A DNA stretch of 64,000 nucleotides from Pseudomonadota bacterium. Its GTDB lineage: Bacteria > Pseudomonadota > Gammaproteobacteria > Steroidobacterales > Steroidobacteraceae. The DNA lies in assembly GCA_021785405.1 (NCBI GenBank), contig JAJYFF010000004.1:34720-98719 (forward strand), given 5' to 3'. A program made the translations under genes and the position numbers. Of this stretch, positions 29,249-39,153 are shown piece after piece. The notes beneath the pieces are model-generated. The model was not told the DNA's origin, did no database searches, and saw nothing but the letters and a program-made list of their open reading frames with translations. Numbering within the stretch: position 1 is the first letter of the stretch; each line of letters begins with the position of its first letter.

Positions 29249-30100
29249 GTGAGCCGTTCGTTCGAAGGCACCGAGCGCTACGTCGCGACTCCGGAGCTCG
29301 CGACGGCGGTCAACGCCGCGGTCGTGCTCGGCCGCCCGCTGTTGATCAAGGGCGAACCCGGGACCGGCAAGACCTTGCTGGCCGCGGAGATCGCCCGCTC
29401 GCTCGACAAGCCGCTGTTCGAATGGCACGTGAAGTCGACGACGAAGGCGCAGCAAGGCCTGTACGAGTACGACGCGGTCTCGCGCCTGCGCGATTCGCAG
29501 CTCGGCGATGCCCGCGTGAAGGACATCCGCAACTACATCGTCAAGGGCAACGTCTGGGAAGCCTTCGAGAGCGACCGGCAGCCCGTGCTACTGATCGACG
29601 AGATCGACAAGGCCGACATCGAGTTCCCGAACGACCTGCTCCGCGAGCTGGACCGGATGGAGTTCTACGTCTACGAGACGCGGGAGACCATCCGTGCGCG
29701 GCATCGGCCGATCATCGTGATCACCAGCAACAACGAGAAGGAGCTGCCCGACGCGTTCCTGCGGCGTTGCTTCTTCCACTACATCCGCTTCCCCGACGAG
29801 GACACGATGACGAGGATCGTCGACGTGCACTTCCCGGGGCTGAAGCGCGATCTCGTCGCCGAGGCGCTGCGCACGTTCTTCCGGTTGCGCGAAGCGCCGG
29901 GGCTGAAGAAGAAGCCGACGACCTCGGAACTGCTCGACTGGATCAAGCTGCTCGTCGCCGAGGACGTCGCGCCGGAGGCGCTGCGCGGCGACGACGCGCG
30001 CGCGCTGCTCCCGCCGCTGTACGGCGCGCTGTTGAAGAACGAGCAGGACGTGCACCTGCTCGAGCAGCTCGTGTTCCTCAACCGCCGGAATGCTCGTTAA
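29249..30100 (+). CDS. MoxR-family AAA+ ATPase
   Basis: A 283-residue single-domain AAA+ protein. Walker A is GEPGTGKT at 35-42, Walker B LLIDEIDKAD near 113, sensor 1 ITSNNEKELP, and the arginine finger region DAFLRRCFF. MoxR ATPases remodel or load cofactors into partner proteins, usually with a VWA protein encoded next door. GTG start, 4 bases after pyk; its 3' end overlaps the VWA gene by 11 bases. Both features place it in the tkt-gap-pgk-pyk transcript. The client protein is unknown. Confidence 0.9.
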   Translation: MSRSFEGTERYVATPELATAVNAAVVLGRPLLIKGEPGTGKTLLAAEIARSLDKPLFEWHVKSTTKAQQGLYEYDAVSRLRDSQLGDARVKDIRNYIVKGNVWEAFESDRQPVLLIDEIDKADIEFPNDLLRELDRMEFYVYETRETIRARHRPIIVITSNNEKELPDAFLRRCFFHYIRFPDEDTMTRIVDVHFPGLKRDLVAEALRTFFRLREAPGLKKKPTTSELLDWIKLLVAEDVAPEALRGDDARALLPPLYGALLKNEQDVHLLEQLVFLNRRNAR

Positions 30101-31265
30101 GTTCTTCTTCCGGCTGCGCGAGGCCGGGGTCCCGGCGACGATCCCCGAATTCCTGGCCCTGCTCGAGGCGCTGCGCGCGGGGCTCGCGGACGCGAGCGCG
30201 GAGCGTTTCTACTGCCTCGCGCGCGCGTGCCTCGTGAAGGACGAGCGCCATTACGACCGCTTCGATCGCGCGTTCGCGGCGCACTTCCGCGGGATCGAGG
30301 GCGCGCTCGAGACGCTCGCGCGCGAGCTGCCGGCGGACTGGCTCGACCGCCTCGCGGAGGCACGCCTCAGCGACGAGGAGAAGGCGCGGGTGCGCGCGCT
30401 CGGCGGCTGGGAGGCGCTGATGCGCGCGCTGCGCGAACGGCTCGAGGAGCAGAAGTCGCGCCATCAGGGCGGCAGCCGCTGGATCGGCACCGCGGGCACG
30501 TCGCCGTTCGGCGCGTACGGCTACAACCCGGAGGGCGTGCGGATCGGCCAGGACGGCTCGCGCCAGCGCCGCGCGACCAAGGTCTGGGACCGGCGGGAAT
30601 TCGCGAATCTCGACGACGACGTGGAACTCGGGACCCGGAACATGAAGCTCGCGTTGCGCAGGCTGCGCCGCTTCGCGCGCAGCGGCGCAGCCGACGAACT
30701 CGCGCTCACCGAGACGATCGACGCGACCGCGCGCTCCGGCGGCTGGCTCGACGTGAAGATGGTCCCACAGCGGCGCAACGTCGTGAAGGTGCTGCTGCTG
30801 CTCGACGTCGGCGGCTCGATGGACGATCACGTGCGGATCTCGACGGAGCTGTTCTCCGCGGCGCGCGCCGAATTCAAGCACCTCGAGCAGTTCTATTTCC
30901 ACAATTGTCCCTACGAACGGTTGTGGCGCGACAATCGCCGTCGGTCGGAGCGCGGCGTCGACACCTTCGAATTGCTGCGCACCTATGCGCGCGACTACCG
31001 CCTGGTGATCGTCGGGGATGCGACGATGAGCCCGTACGAGATCACCGAGATCGGCGGCAGCGTCGAACACTGGAACGCCGAGTCGGGGGCGATCTGGTTG
31101 CGGCGGCTGCTGCAAGCGTATCCGCGGCACGCCTGGATCAACCCGCAGCCCGAAGCGCTGTGGGACGGCACCCGGTCGATCGCGATCACCCGCGAACTGC
31201 TCGAGGGCCGGATGTTCCCGCTGACCCTGGCGGGTCTCGACGCGGCGATCGCCGAGCTCGGCTGA
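30090..31265 (+). CDS. VWA-domain CoxE-like protein
   Basis: A 391-residue protein with an N-terminal helical region and a C-terminal von Willebrand A domain. The MIDAS begins LDVGGSMDDH (Asp239, Gly241, Ser243, the DxGxS pattern), and VIVGDATMSPYEI carries a later metal-site residue. The middle holds a Gly/Arg-rich segment (GTSPFGAYGYNPEGVRIGQ) that I recognise from the family paired with MoxR ATPases. No signal peptide. The 11-base overlap with the MoxR gene indicates a two-protein machine like CoxD/CoxE or CbbQ/CbbO, but this protein is much shorter than CbbO. Confidence 0.86.
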   Translation: MLVKFFFRLREAGVPATIPEFLALLEALRAGLADASAERFYCLARACLVKDERHYDRFDRAFAAHFRGIEGALETLARELPADWLDRLAEARLSDEEKARVRALGGWEALMRALRERLEEQKSRHQGGSRWIGTAGTSPFGAYGYNPEGVRIGQDGSRQRRATKVWDRREFANLDDDVELGTRNMKLALRRLRRFARSGAADELALTETIDATARSGGWLDVKMVPQRRNVVKVLLLLDVGGSMDDHVRISTELFSAARAEFKHLEQFYFHNCPYERLWRDNRRRSERGVDTFELLRTYARDYRLVIVGDATMSPYEITEIGGSVEHWNAESGAIWLRRLLQAYPRHAWINPQPEALWDGTRSIAITRELLEGRMFPLTLAGLDAAIAELG

Positions 31266-31272
31266 GCGATCC

Positions 31273-31307
31273 GCGGCGCACGCGGCGCACGCGGCGCACG
31301 CGCCGCG
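31273..31307. repeat. Three tandem 9-mers ending in a GC hairpin
   Basis: GCGGCGCAC occurs three times head to tail (31273-31299). The third copy pairs with the next bases to form a 7-bp hairpin, 31290-31296 with 31301-31307, around CACG. It lies in the 47-base gap between the convergent VWA and rapZ genes and may terminate both transcripts. Confidence 0.5.
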
Positions 31308-31312
31308 CGGGC

Positions 31313-32176
31313 CTAGTCGTCGTGCAGCGCGTCGTGGCGGGCCATCACCGCCGGGTGGGCGGCGCGGAAGTGCGCGGCGAGTTTCTCGACGAGGTACACG
31401 GACCGGTGCTGGCCGCCGGTGCAGCCGACCGCGACCGTGAGGTAACGGCGGTTCGCCGCGACCGCTTCGGCGACGCGCCGCTCGACGAAGCCGATCAGGT
31501 CCTCGAGCATGCGGCCGACTTCGGCGTGATCCTCGAGGTAGCGCACGACCGCGGCATCGTGGCCGGTCAGCGGCCGCAGCTCGTACTCCCAGTAGGGGTT
31601 CGGGAGGCTGCGCACGTCGAACACGAAATCGGCGTCGCCCGGGATGCCGTGCTTGTAGCCGAACGACTCGAACAGCAGCGACATCTGGCTCGTGCGCCGC
31701 GGATCGATGCGCTCGCGCACGCGGTCGCGCAGCGCGTGCACGCTCATTCCCGACGTGTCGACGATCTCGTCCGCGGCCCGAATGATCGGCTCGAGCAAGG
31801 CGCGCTCCGCGGCGATCGCCTCGCGCAGGCTCACGCCGTCGGTGACCAACGGATGCTTGCGGCGGGTCTCGGAGAAGCGCTTCAGCAGCACCTCGTCGCT
31901 CGCGTGCAGATAGATGATGTCGCAGGAGATCCCGCTGCGGCGCAATTCGGCAACCAAGGCGGGGACGCGTTCGATCTCGTTCGGCCGGTTGCGCGCGTCG
32001 AGGCCGACCGCGGTCCGTGGATAGACCTCCTCGGTCCCGCGGACGACGTGCGCTATCAACGGCTTGAGCAGTGCCGCGGGGATGTTGTCGACGCAGTAAT
32101 AATCGAGGTCCTCGAGCATGTGCAGGGCCACGCTCTTGCCCGAGCCCGAGAGCCCGCTGACGACGATCAGCCGCAT
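31313..32176 (-). CDS. rapZ: RNase adapter protein RapZ
   Basis: A 287-residue P-loop protein with Walker A GLSGSGKS at 8-15 and the conserved C-terminal GCTGGQHRSVYLVE. In enteric bacteria RapZ senses glucosamine-6-phosphate and guides RNase E to the small RNA GlmZ, controlling the first step of amino-sugar supply for the cell wall. It is the last gene of the lpt-rpoN-hpf run, 19 bases after hpf. The usual neighbour ptsN is missing. Whether a GlmY/GlmZ pair exists in this organism cannot be seen. Confidence 0.94.
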   Translation of the reverse strand: MRLIVVSGLSGSGKSVALHMLEDLDYYCVDNIPAALLKPLIAHVVRGTEEVYPRTAVGLDARNRPNEIERVPALVAELRRSGISCDIIYLHASDEVLLKRFSETRRKHPLVTDGVSLREAIAAERALLEPIIRAADEIVDTSGMSVHALRDRVRERIDPRRTSQMSLLFESFGYKHGIPGDADFVFDVRSLPNPYWEYELRPLTGHDAAVVRYLEDHAEVGRMLEDLIGFVERRVAEAVAANRRYLTVAVGCTGGQHRSVYLVEKLAAHFRAAHPAVMARHDALHDD

Positions 32177-32195
32177 CGACGACTGCCCGCGCGTC

Positions 32196-32516
32196 TCATC
32201 CCGAGCGCGCCTTCAACACTTCCTCGGGGTGGTGGTCGGCGGCCTTCTCCTTGTGCTTCTTCACCGCGCGATCGAGCTTGTCGGCGAGCGCGTCGATCGA
32301 CGCGTACATGTCGTCCTCGGTCGCCTCCGCGTGGATCTTGTTCCCGCGCACCATCAGCGTGGCCTCGGCCTTGTGGCGCAGTTTCTCGACGGTTAGCACG
32401 CAGTGAACGTCGAGCACCGGCTCGAAGTGGCGGGAGATCCGCTCGAACTTCTTCGAGACGTAGCTGCGCAGCGCGGGGGTGATTTCGAGGTGATGACCGC
32501 TGAGATCGAGCTGCAT
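32196..32516 (-). CDS. hpf: Ribosome hibernation promoting factor
   Basis: A 106-residue short-form HPF that binds the 30S decoding region in stationary phase. It begins MQLDLSGHHLEITPALR and contains EATEDDMYASIDALADKLDRAVKKH, cut here to the key part DMYASIDALADKLDR. GGAGG lies 8 bases before the ATG at 32516; an upstream in-frame ATG at 32534 has no ribosome site and would put the Shine-Dalgarno sequence inside the gene. It follows rpoN by 30 bases, the standard arrangement. Confidence 0.94.
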   Translation of the reverse strand: MQLDLSGHHLEITPALRSYVSKKFERISRHFEPVLDVHCVLTVEKLRHKAEATLMVRGNKIHAEATEDDMYASIDALADKLDRAVKKHKEKAADHHPEEVLKARSG

Positions 32517-32546
32517 GGGTTTTCCTCCGTTCATCCGATGTACTCT

Positions 32547-34025
32547 CTAGGTGGCGCGCGTCGCGGCGCGCTTGCGCTCGCTCGACGCCGCGATTCGCAT
32601 CGCTTCCCGGTATTTGGCGACGGTGCGCCGGGCGACCGGGATCCCTTCGCTCGACAGGATCTGCGCGAGCTTGCTGTCGCTCAGCGGGTTGTCCGGGTTC
32701 TCCTGACCGATCAACTTGCGCAGCTTCGCGCGGATCGCGGTCGAGGAGGTCTCGGTGCCGTCCGCGGCGGCGACGTGGCTCGAGAAGAAATAGCGAAATT
32801 CGAACACGCCGCGCGGCGTGTGCATGTACTTCGCGGTCGTCACGCGCGAGATCGTCGACTCGTGCATTTCGACCTCGTCGGCGACGTCCTTCAGGATCAG
32901 CGGGACCATCGCTTCCTCGCCGCGCTCGAGGAAGCGGGTCTGCCGCCCCACGATGCAGCGCGCGACCTTGATCAGCGTCTCGTTGCGGATCTCGAGGCTG
33001 CGCAGCAGCCAGCGCGCTTCCTGCAACTGCGCGCGCAGCATCGCGTGGTCCGGCGCGCGCGAGATCGCGTTCGCGTAACCCTGGTTCACCCGGACCCGTG
33101 GCACGGTCGCCGGGTTGACCTCGACGACCCAGCCGTGATCGCTGCGTCGCACGAACACGTCCGGTATCACGTACTCGGCGTGACCGCCGCTCACGACCGA
33201 GCCCGGCCGTGGGTGACAGGCGCGTACCAGCGCGAGCGCCGCGTCGAGCTCGGCGTCGCCGCAGCGCAAGTGGCGCCGTAGCAAGCCCAGCTGTTGCGAT
33301 GCGACCCAGTCGAGGTGTTCGAGCGCGATCCGCAACGCGAGCTCCCGACCGGGCGTCTGCGGATCGATTTGCCGCAGCTGCAACGCGAGGCATTCGGCGA
33401 GATTGCGCGCGCCGACGCCGGCGGGCTCGAGCCCCTGGACCGTCGCGAGCACCCGCTCGACGTCGGCGATCGCGACCCGGACCTCCGGCAGCAAGCTCGC
33501 GCGGATCGTGTCCAGATCGTCCTGTAGATAGCCCTCGTCGGTGATCGCGTCGACGATCATCCGGGCGACCGCGTGATCCAGCGGATCGAGGCGCATGAGG
33601 TCGAGCTGCTCGAGGAGCTGTTCCTGCAGCGTCGATTCGTGCGCGTCGCCGAAATCCGCATCGCGATCCTCGTCGCCGGACCACGGCGACTCCGACGGGC
33701 CGACGGTGCGCTCCGGCCAGCCGTCCTCGGCCATTTCGACCGATCGGTCGGTCCCCGGTTCCGCGGTCGGTTCCTCGGACGTGGCCGATCCGTCGCCGGA
33801 CGGCTCGTCGTAGGCCTCGCGAGAGATGGGGCCGGCCCCGTGCGTCAGGCCGAGCTCCTCGGCGGGCTCGTCCTCGGACTCCAGCATCACGTTCGTTTCC
33901 AGCGCCTCGCGCACGTGCGCCTGCAGGTCGAGGGCGGGAAGTTGCAACAATCGGATCGCCTGTTGCAGCTGCGGCGTCATCGTCAGCTGCTGACCGATCC
34001 TGAGCTGCAAACTGGGCTTCAACAT
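32547..34025 (-). CDS. rpoN: RNA polymerase sigma-54 factor
   Basis: A 492-residue sigma-54. The N terminus MLKPSLQLRIGQQLTMTPQ is the activator-response region I, with Gln-rich LLQLPALDL following; an acidic linker (about 60-150) is region II; the C terminus has the helix-turn-helix and the RpoN box ARRTVAKYREAM. ATG at 34025 gives the family N terminus. It sits between lptB and hpf as in other Proteobacteria. A likely target promoter with a -24/-12 element lies at 13.8 kb in this window. Confidence 0.97.
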   Translation of the reverse strand: MLKPSLQLRIGQQLTMTPQLQQAIRLLQLPALDLQAHVREALETNVMLESEDEPAEELGLTHGAGPISREAYDEPSGDGSATSEEPTAEPGTDRSVEMAEDGWPERTVGPSESPWSGDEDRDADFGDAHESTLQEQLLEQLDLMRLDPLDHAVARMIVDAITDEGYLQDDLDTIRASLLPEVRVAIADVERVLATVQGLEPAGVGARNLAECLALQLRQIDPQTPGRELALRIALEHLDWVASQQLGLLRRHLRCGDAELDAALALVRACHPRPGSVVSGGHAEYVIPDVFVRRSDHGWVVEVNPATVPRVRVNQGYANAISRAPDHAMLRAQLQEARWLLRSLEIRNETLIKVARCIVGRQTRFLERGEEAMVPLILKDVADEVEMHESTISRVTTAKYMHTPRGVFEFRYFFSSHVAAADGTETSSTAIRAKLRKLIGQENPDNPLSDSKLAQILSSEGIPVARRTVAKYREAMRIAASSERKRAATRAT

Positions 34026-34047
34026 GGGCAGGCCGAATTCGACGAAT

Positions 34048-34773
34048 CTAGAGCCGGAAATCCTGACCCAAGTACACCTCACGAACCTGGGCATTGGCAA
34101 GGATCTGCTCGGCGGAACCCGATGCGATCACGCTGCCCTGGCTCACGATGTACGCCCGTCCGCAGATCCCGAGGGTCTCGCGGACGTTGTGATCGGTGAT
34201 CAGCACACCGATCCCCTTTTCAGACAAGTGCTTGATTATCCTTTGAATGTCGGCGACCGACAGCGGGTCGACGCCGGCGAACGGCTCGTCGAGCAACATG
34301 AACCGCGGCTCGGCGGCGAGCGCGCGCGCGATCTCGACGCGGCGCCGCTCGCCGCCGGACAGCGAGATCCCGAGGCTGTCCTGCACGTGATCGACGTGCA
34401 GTTCGGCGAGCAGTTCCTCCAAGCGCGCCTGGCGCGCCTCGCGATCCAGGTTGGGTCGGGTCTCGAGGATCGCGAGGATGTTCTGGGCGACGGTGAGCTT
34501 GCGGAACACCGAGGGTTCCTGGGGCAGGTAGCCGAGCCCGAGCTGCGCGCGGCGGTGCATCGGCAGACGCGTGATGTCGCCGCCATCGAGGGAGATCCGA
34601 CCGTGCTCGCAGGGCGTCAGTCCGACGATCATGTAGAACGCGGTCGTCTTGCCGGCGCCGTTCGGACCGAGGAGACCGACGACCTCGCCGGAGCCGACCT
34701 CAAGCGACAGGTCGCGCAGCACTTCGCGCGACTTGTACCGCTTCGCGAGGTTGTCCGCTCGCAGGACGCTCAC
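34048..34773 (-). CDS. lptB: LPS export ABC transporter ATPase
   Basis: A 241-residue ABC ATPase that, with LptFG, powers lipopolysaccharide extraction from the inner membrane. Walker A is GPNGAGKTT, the signature is LSGGERRR, Walker [12 protein letters not shown] and the switch histidine ITDHNVRE. The Q-loop reads [16 protein letters not shown] start overlapping the lptA stop by four bases (GTGA). LptF and LptG are encoded elsewhere. Confidence 0.96.
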   Translation of the reverse strand: MSVLRADNLAKRYKSREVLRDLSLEVGSGEVVGLLGPNGAGKTTAFYMIVGLTPCEHGRISLDGGDITRLPMHRRAQLGLGYLPQEPSVFRKLTVAQNILAILETRPNLDREARQARLEELLAELHVDHVQDSLGISLSGGERRRVEIARALAAEPRFMLLDEPFAGVDPLSVADIQRIIKHLSEKGIGVLITDHNVRETLGICGRAYIVSQGSVIASGSAEQILANAQVREVYLGQDFRL

Positions 34774-35459
34774 GGTTCGTGCTTCGCCGGCGGCGTGATC
34801 GTGATCCGTACCCGATGGGCGTTCTGGTCCGCGGCGGTCGCGATCACGCTGCGTCCGGCGATGTCGTACTTCAGGATCTGGCCGCTGATGTCGTTGCGTC
34901 CATCGGTCAGCCAGGCGTCCTTCGACAGCGTCACGACGCCCTTCGCGACCTCGTAATCGATCGTCTGCGCATGACCTTGCACGAGCCGGCCGGACTTCGG
35001 GTCGACCTGGGTGAAGCGCGCGGGCGAGCCGGTCACGGTCGCGCTCGCGAGCCGCTTGTGTGCGAACGTGATGTCGGCGGCGTTCGAGCGCAGGTCGCCT
35101 TGGTTGACCACGATGTGCACGTCGCCGCGAAACGCCCAGCGGCTGTCGTCGAAGTCGAGCCCGGTCGCATGCGCGAGCGCCGCCGAGATCGACATGGTGC
35201 CTTGCCGGATCGTGACCTGATGGAACACCAGTTGATGGGTCCGATAGTCGATCTGCGACGATTGCGCCTCCAGCGAGATCGGCTGCTGGTGCAGCGCGGC
35301 CCGTGCTGCGCCGGGAAATGCGACGGTGCGCGACGCGGGGGCCTGCGCCGCGGCGGGCGGTCGCGGCGCCGCGACCGCCCGGGGGGCGGCCGGCAGGATC
35401 GCCGCGGCGAGCAGCAGCGCCGCGACCTGGGCGCGTGCGTTACCGGACGAAGCGGCCAT
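34770..35459 (-). CDS. lptA: LPS transport periplasmic protein
   Basis: A 229-residue OstA-fold protein forming the periplasmic bridge for lipopolysaccharide. An N-terminal signal peptide (about 1-30, ending AVAA) leads into an Ala/Pro-rich linker and a beta-jellyroll with [18 protein letters not shown] and the repeat strand pattern ending VIATAADQ. It overlaps lptC by 20 bases and lptB by four, so lptC-lptA-lptB are coupled. The linker between signal peptide and domain is longer than in E. coli. Confidence 0.88.
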   Translation of the reverse strand: MAASSGNARAQVAALLLAAAILPAAPRAVAAPRPPAAAQAPASRTVAFPGAARAALHQQPISLEAQSSQIDYRTHQLVFHQVTIRQGTMSISAALAHATGLDFDDSRWAFRGDVHIVVNQGDLRSNAADITFAHKRLASATVTGSPARFTQVDPKSGRLVQGHAQTIDYEVAKGVVTLSKDAWLTDGRNDISGQILKYDIAGRSVIATAADQNAHRVRITITPPAKHEP

Positions 35460-35997
35460 TGACGTTCGACTCCAGCCGCACGGTGCGGCGCTGCAGATTG
35501 GCGACGAGCCCGCGGGCGCTCAACGACTCTCCGCCGAACTCGATTTGCACGTCGTCCGGCGTGCTCGCGACCGCCTCGGCGACGTCGTAGCGCATCCGGT
35601 CGCTGCGGATGATCGCGGTTCCGGGCCGGTTCGGGTCCACGCCGCGCAGTTGCACGTCGCCCTGCACGTCGACCGCCTTGCCGTCGGGCTCGATTTGCGC
35701 GCGCTGGCCGCTCATCACCCAGGACTCGCCGCCGGGTGCGGTGTAGTTCACGTGGATGTCGTGCAGCGCGACCTCGGTGCCGCGACCGACCTCGTCGATG
35801 CGTGCGGCCTGGATCCGCACGCTCGGCGCGCCGTCGATCCCGTAGTCCGTGAGCACCGCGTTCGTCAGGTAGTAGCCGGGATGCGGTATCCGGCGCGCCG
35901 TTTGGGCGCTCTGGCGCAGCCGTCCCGGCGTACTCAGGATCCAGGTGCTGATCGCGAGCGCGATCACCGCGACCACCGTGAACACCCGGAACGGCAT
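35440..35997 (-). CDS. lptC: LPS export system protein
   Basis: A 185-residue bitopic protein with one N-terminal membrane helix (about residues 4-20) and a periplasmic jellyroll containing YYLTNAVLTDYGIDGAPSV and the central WVMSGQRAQI. It accepts lipopolysaccharide from LptB2FG and passes it to LptA. The ATG at 35997 overlaps the kdsC stop by one base (TGATG). Sequence similarity in this family is low, so the call rests also on its place between kdsC and lptA. Confidence 0.88.
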   Translation of the reverse strand: MPFRVFTVVAVIALAISTWILSTPGRLRQSAQTARRIPHPGYYLTNAVLTDYGIDGAPSVRIQAARIDEVGRGTEVALHDIHVNYTAPGGESWVMSGQRAQIEPDGKAVDVQGDVQLRGVDPNRPGTAIIRSDRMRYDVAEAVASTPDDVQIEFGGESLSARGLVANLQRRTVRLESNVNGRFVR

Positions 35998-36500
35998 CAG
36001 CGGGGCTCCGCCCGGGCGCGCAGGATCGCGTCGCACAGTTCGCGCACCGCGCCGCGGCCGCCCGCGCTCCGTGCGACCCAGTGCGCGGCCGCCAGGACCA
36101 GCGGATGCGCGTCGGCGACCGCGCCGGCGTGGCCGACCGACGCCATCAGCGGCAGGTCGGGCGTGTCGTCGACGAGGCAGGCGACCGCGGTCGGCCGGAT
36201 CCGCCGCTTCGCGCACAAGCGATCGAGCGCCGCGACCTTGTCCGCGGCGCCCTGCACGACGTCGGCGACGCCGAGTTCGCGCATGCGGCGGCCGACCGCC
36301 GCGCTGCGCCGCCCGCTGACCACCGCGACGTCGACGCCGCTCGCGCGCAGCAGCTTGAGTCCATGGCCGTCGCGGACGTGGAAGACCTTCAGCGCCTCGC
36401 CGCGCGCCCCGAAGTACAGGCGGCCGTCGGTGAGCACGCCGTCCACGTCGAGCACCAGCAGCTCGATCTTCGCGAGAGGGGTCGGCCGGCGCGCGCTCAC
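35997..36500 (-). CDS. kdsC: 3-deoxy-D-manno-octulosonate 8-phosphate phosphatase
   Basis: A 167-residue tetrameric HAD phosphatase (C0 type, no cap) releasing Kdo from Kdo-8-phosphate. The HAD motifs are LVLDVDGVLTDG (nucleophile Asp), VAVVSGRRS, the lysine in ADKVAAL and LVDDTPDLPLM. The GTG start overlaps the kdsD stop by four bases (GTGA). Together with kdsD it supplies Kdo for the kdkA-waaA products. Confidence 0.94.
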   Translation of the reverse strand: MSARRPTPLAKIELLVLDVDGVLTDGRLYFGARGEALKVFHVRDGHGLKLLRASGVDVAVVSGRRSAAVGRRMRELGVADVVQGAADKVAALDRLCAKRRIRPTAVACLVDDTPDLPLMASVGHAGAVADAHPLVLAAAHWVARSAGGRGAVRELCDAILRARAEPR

Positions 36501-37489
36501 ACGACCCCCGCGCGCATCAAGTCGTGGACGTTCAGGGCGCCGACGACCCGGTCGTCGGCGTCGACGACGAGCAGGGCGGTGATCCGATGCCGTTCCATCG
36601 ACAACAGCGCCTCGGCCGCCAAGACGTCGGCGCGCACCGTCTTCGCGTCGCGAGTCATCACCGCCGCGATCGGCGTCGCGCGCAGATCCGCCGCGCGGTC
36701 GATCGCGCGCCGCAGGTCGCCGTCGGTGAACACCCCGATCGCGTGATCCGCACGGTCGACGATCGCGGTCATCCCGAGGCCTTTGCGCGACATCTCGAGC
36801 AAGCCGTCGGCGAGCGAGGTCTCGGGCGCGACCCGCGGCACGTCCGCGCCGGTCCGCATCACGTCCGCGACCCGCAGCAGCAGTCGGCGGCCGAGATGGC
36901 CGGCCGGGTGCGATCTCGCGAAGTCCTCCTCGGTGAAACCGCGGGCCTTCAACAGCGCGACCGCGAGCGCGTCGCCGACCGCGAGCGCGGCCGTCGTGCT
37001 CGCGGTCGGCGCGAGATTCATCGGACAGGCCTCCGCCGGGACGCCGATCTCGAGGTGCACCGTCGCGGCGCGCGCGAGCGTCGAATGGGCATTGCCGGTC
37101 AACGCGACGAGCGGCACGCCGAGCCGCTTGATCACCGGGACGATCGTGAGCACCTCGTCGGTCTCGCCGGAGTTCGACAGCGCGAGCAGCACGTCGTCGC
37201 GGGTGATCATCCCGACGTCGCCGTGACTCGCCTCCGCCGGGTGCACGAAGAACGCGGGCGTGCCGGTGCTCGCGAGGGTCGCGGCGATCTTGCCCGCGAC
37301 GTGCCCGGACTTGCCCATCCCGGTGACGACCACCCGGCCGCGGCACGCGAGGCAGACGCGGCAGGCCTGCGCGAACGCTGCGCCGATCCGCGGCAGTTGG
37401 GCGCGCAAGCCGTCGATTTCGACCGATATCGCCCGTTGCGCGGCCTCGATCAGCTGCTCGTCGGTGAACGCTGGACGCATGGCGTGCAT
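36497..37489 (-). CDS. kdsD: D-arabinose 5-phosphate isomerase
   Basis: A 330-residue isomerase turning ribulose 5-phosphate into arabinose 5-phosphate, the first step to Kdo. An N-terminal SIS domain (VVVTGMGKSGHVAGKIAATL, HPAEASHGDVGM, SNSGETDEVL) is followed by two CBS domains (about 205-330) that may sense a nucleotide. It is the promoter-proximal gene of kdsD-kdsC-lptC-lptA-lptB. In Pseudomonas this gene is followed by the mla transport genes on the other side; they are absent here. Confidence 0.94.
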   Translation of the reverse strand: MHAMRPAFTDEQLIEAAQRAISVEIDGLRAQLPRIGAAFAQACRVCLACRGRVVVTGMGKSGHVAGKIAATLASTGTPAFFVHPAEASHGDVGMITRDDVLLALSNSGETDEVLTIVPVIKRLGVPLVALTGNAHSTLARAATVHLEIGVPAEACPMNLAPTASTTAALAVGDALAVALLKARGFTEEDFARSHPAGHLGRRLLLRVADVMRTGADVPRVAPETSLADGLLEMSRKGLGMTAIVDRADHAIGVFTDGDLRRAIDRAADLRATPIAAVMTRDAKTVRADVLAAEALLSMERHRITALLVVDADDRVVGALNVHDLMRAGVV

Positions 37490-37538
37490 GATAGCGCGTT
37501 CCCGACCGGTCGCGGCTGCACTCGACCGGCGCTTCTCT

Positions 37539-37547
37539 TGCTAAACT
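37539..37547 (+). promoter_or_regulatory. Extended -10 promoter candidate for ibaG-murA
   Basis: TGCTAAACT is an extended -10 element (TGN plus TAAACT, four of six) placed 31 bases before the ibaG ATG in the 88-base divergent gap to kdsD. No good -35 is seen. Transcription would start near 37554. Confidence 0.4.
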
Positions 37548-37577
37548 GCGCGAATTCGTCACGATTTCCGGGAGGCG

Positions 37578-37826
37578 ATGATGACCCCGCAACAAGTTGC
37601 CGAGCTGATCCGCACCGGTCTCGCCGGCAGCCGCGCGACCGTCGTCAGCGACGACAACGTCCACTTCGAGGCGATCGTCGTCACCGACGCGTTCGCCGGC
37701 AAGCGCCCGCTGCAACGCCATCAGATGGTCTACGCGACGCTCGGCGCGGCGATGGGCAACGAGATCCACGCCCTCGCGCTGCAGGCGTACACCAGCACCG
37801 AGTACGAGGCGCGCGGACCCCGCTGA
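37578..37826 (+). CDS. ibaG: BolA-family protein IbaG
   Basis: An 82-residue BolA-fold protein with the family segment RHQMVYATLGAAMGNEIHALAL. IbaG-type proteins partner monothiol glutaredoxins in iron-sulfur cluster handling. It lacks the longer N terminus of BolA1 proteins and lies 48 bases before murA, the same position as in E. coli and Pseudomonas. The frame begins ATG-ATG with GGGAGG just upstream, so either codon could initiate. Confidence 0.9.
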   Translation: MMTPQQVAELIRTGLAGSRATVVSDDNVHFEAIVVTDAFAGKRPLQRHQMVYATLGAAMGNEIHALALQAYTSTEYEARGPR

Positions 37827-39134
<1,308 letters not shown>

Positions 39135-39153
39135 CGCGGCCGGCGCGGCGGGA

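Noticed and set aside
29249..31265. CbbQ/CbbO Rubisco activase
   Set aside because: The VWA protein is far shorter than CbbO and no Rubisco gene is in the window, so the name was not used.
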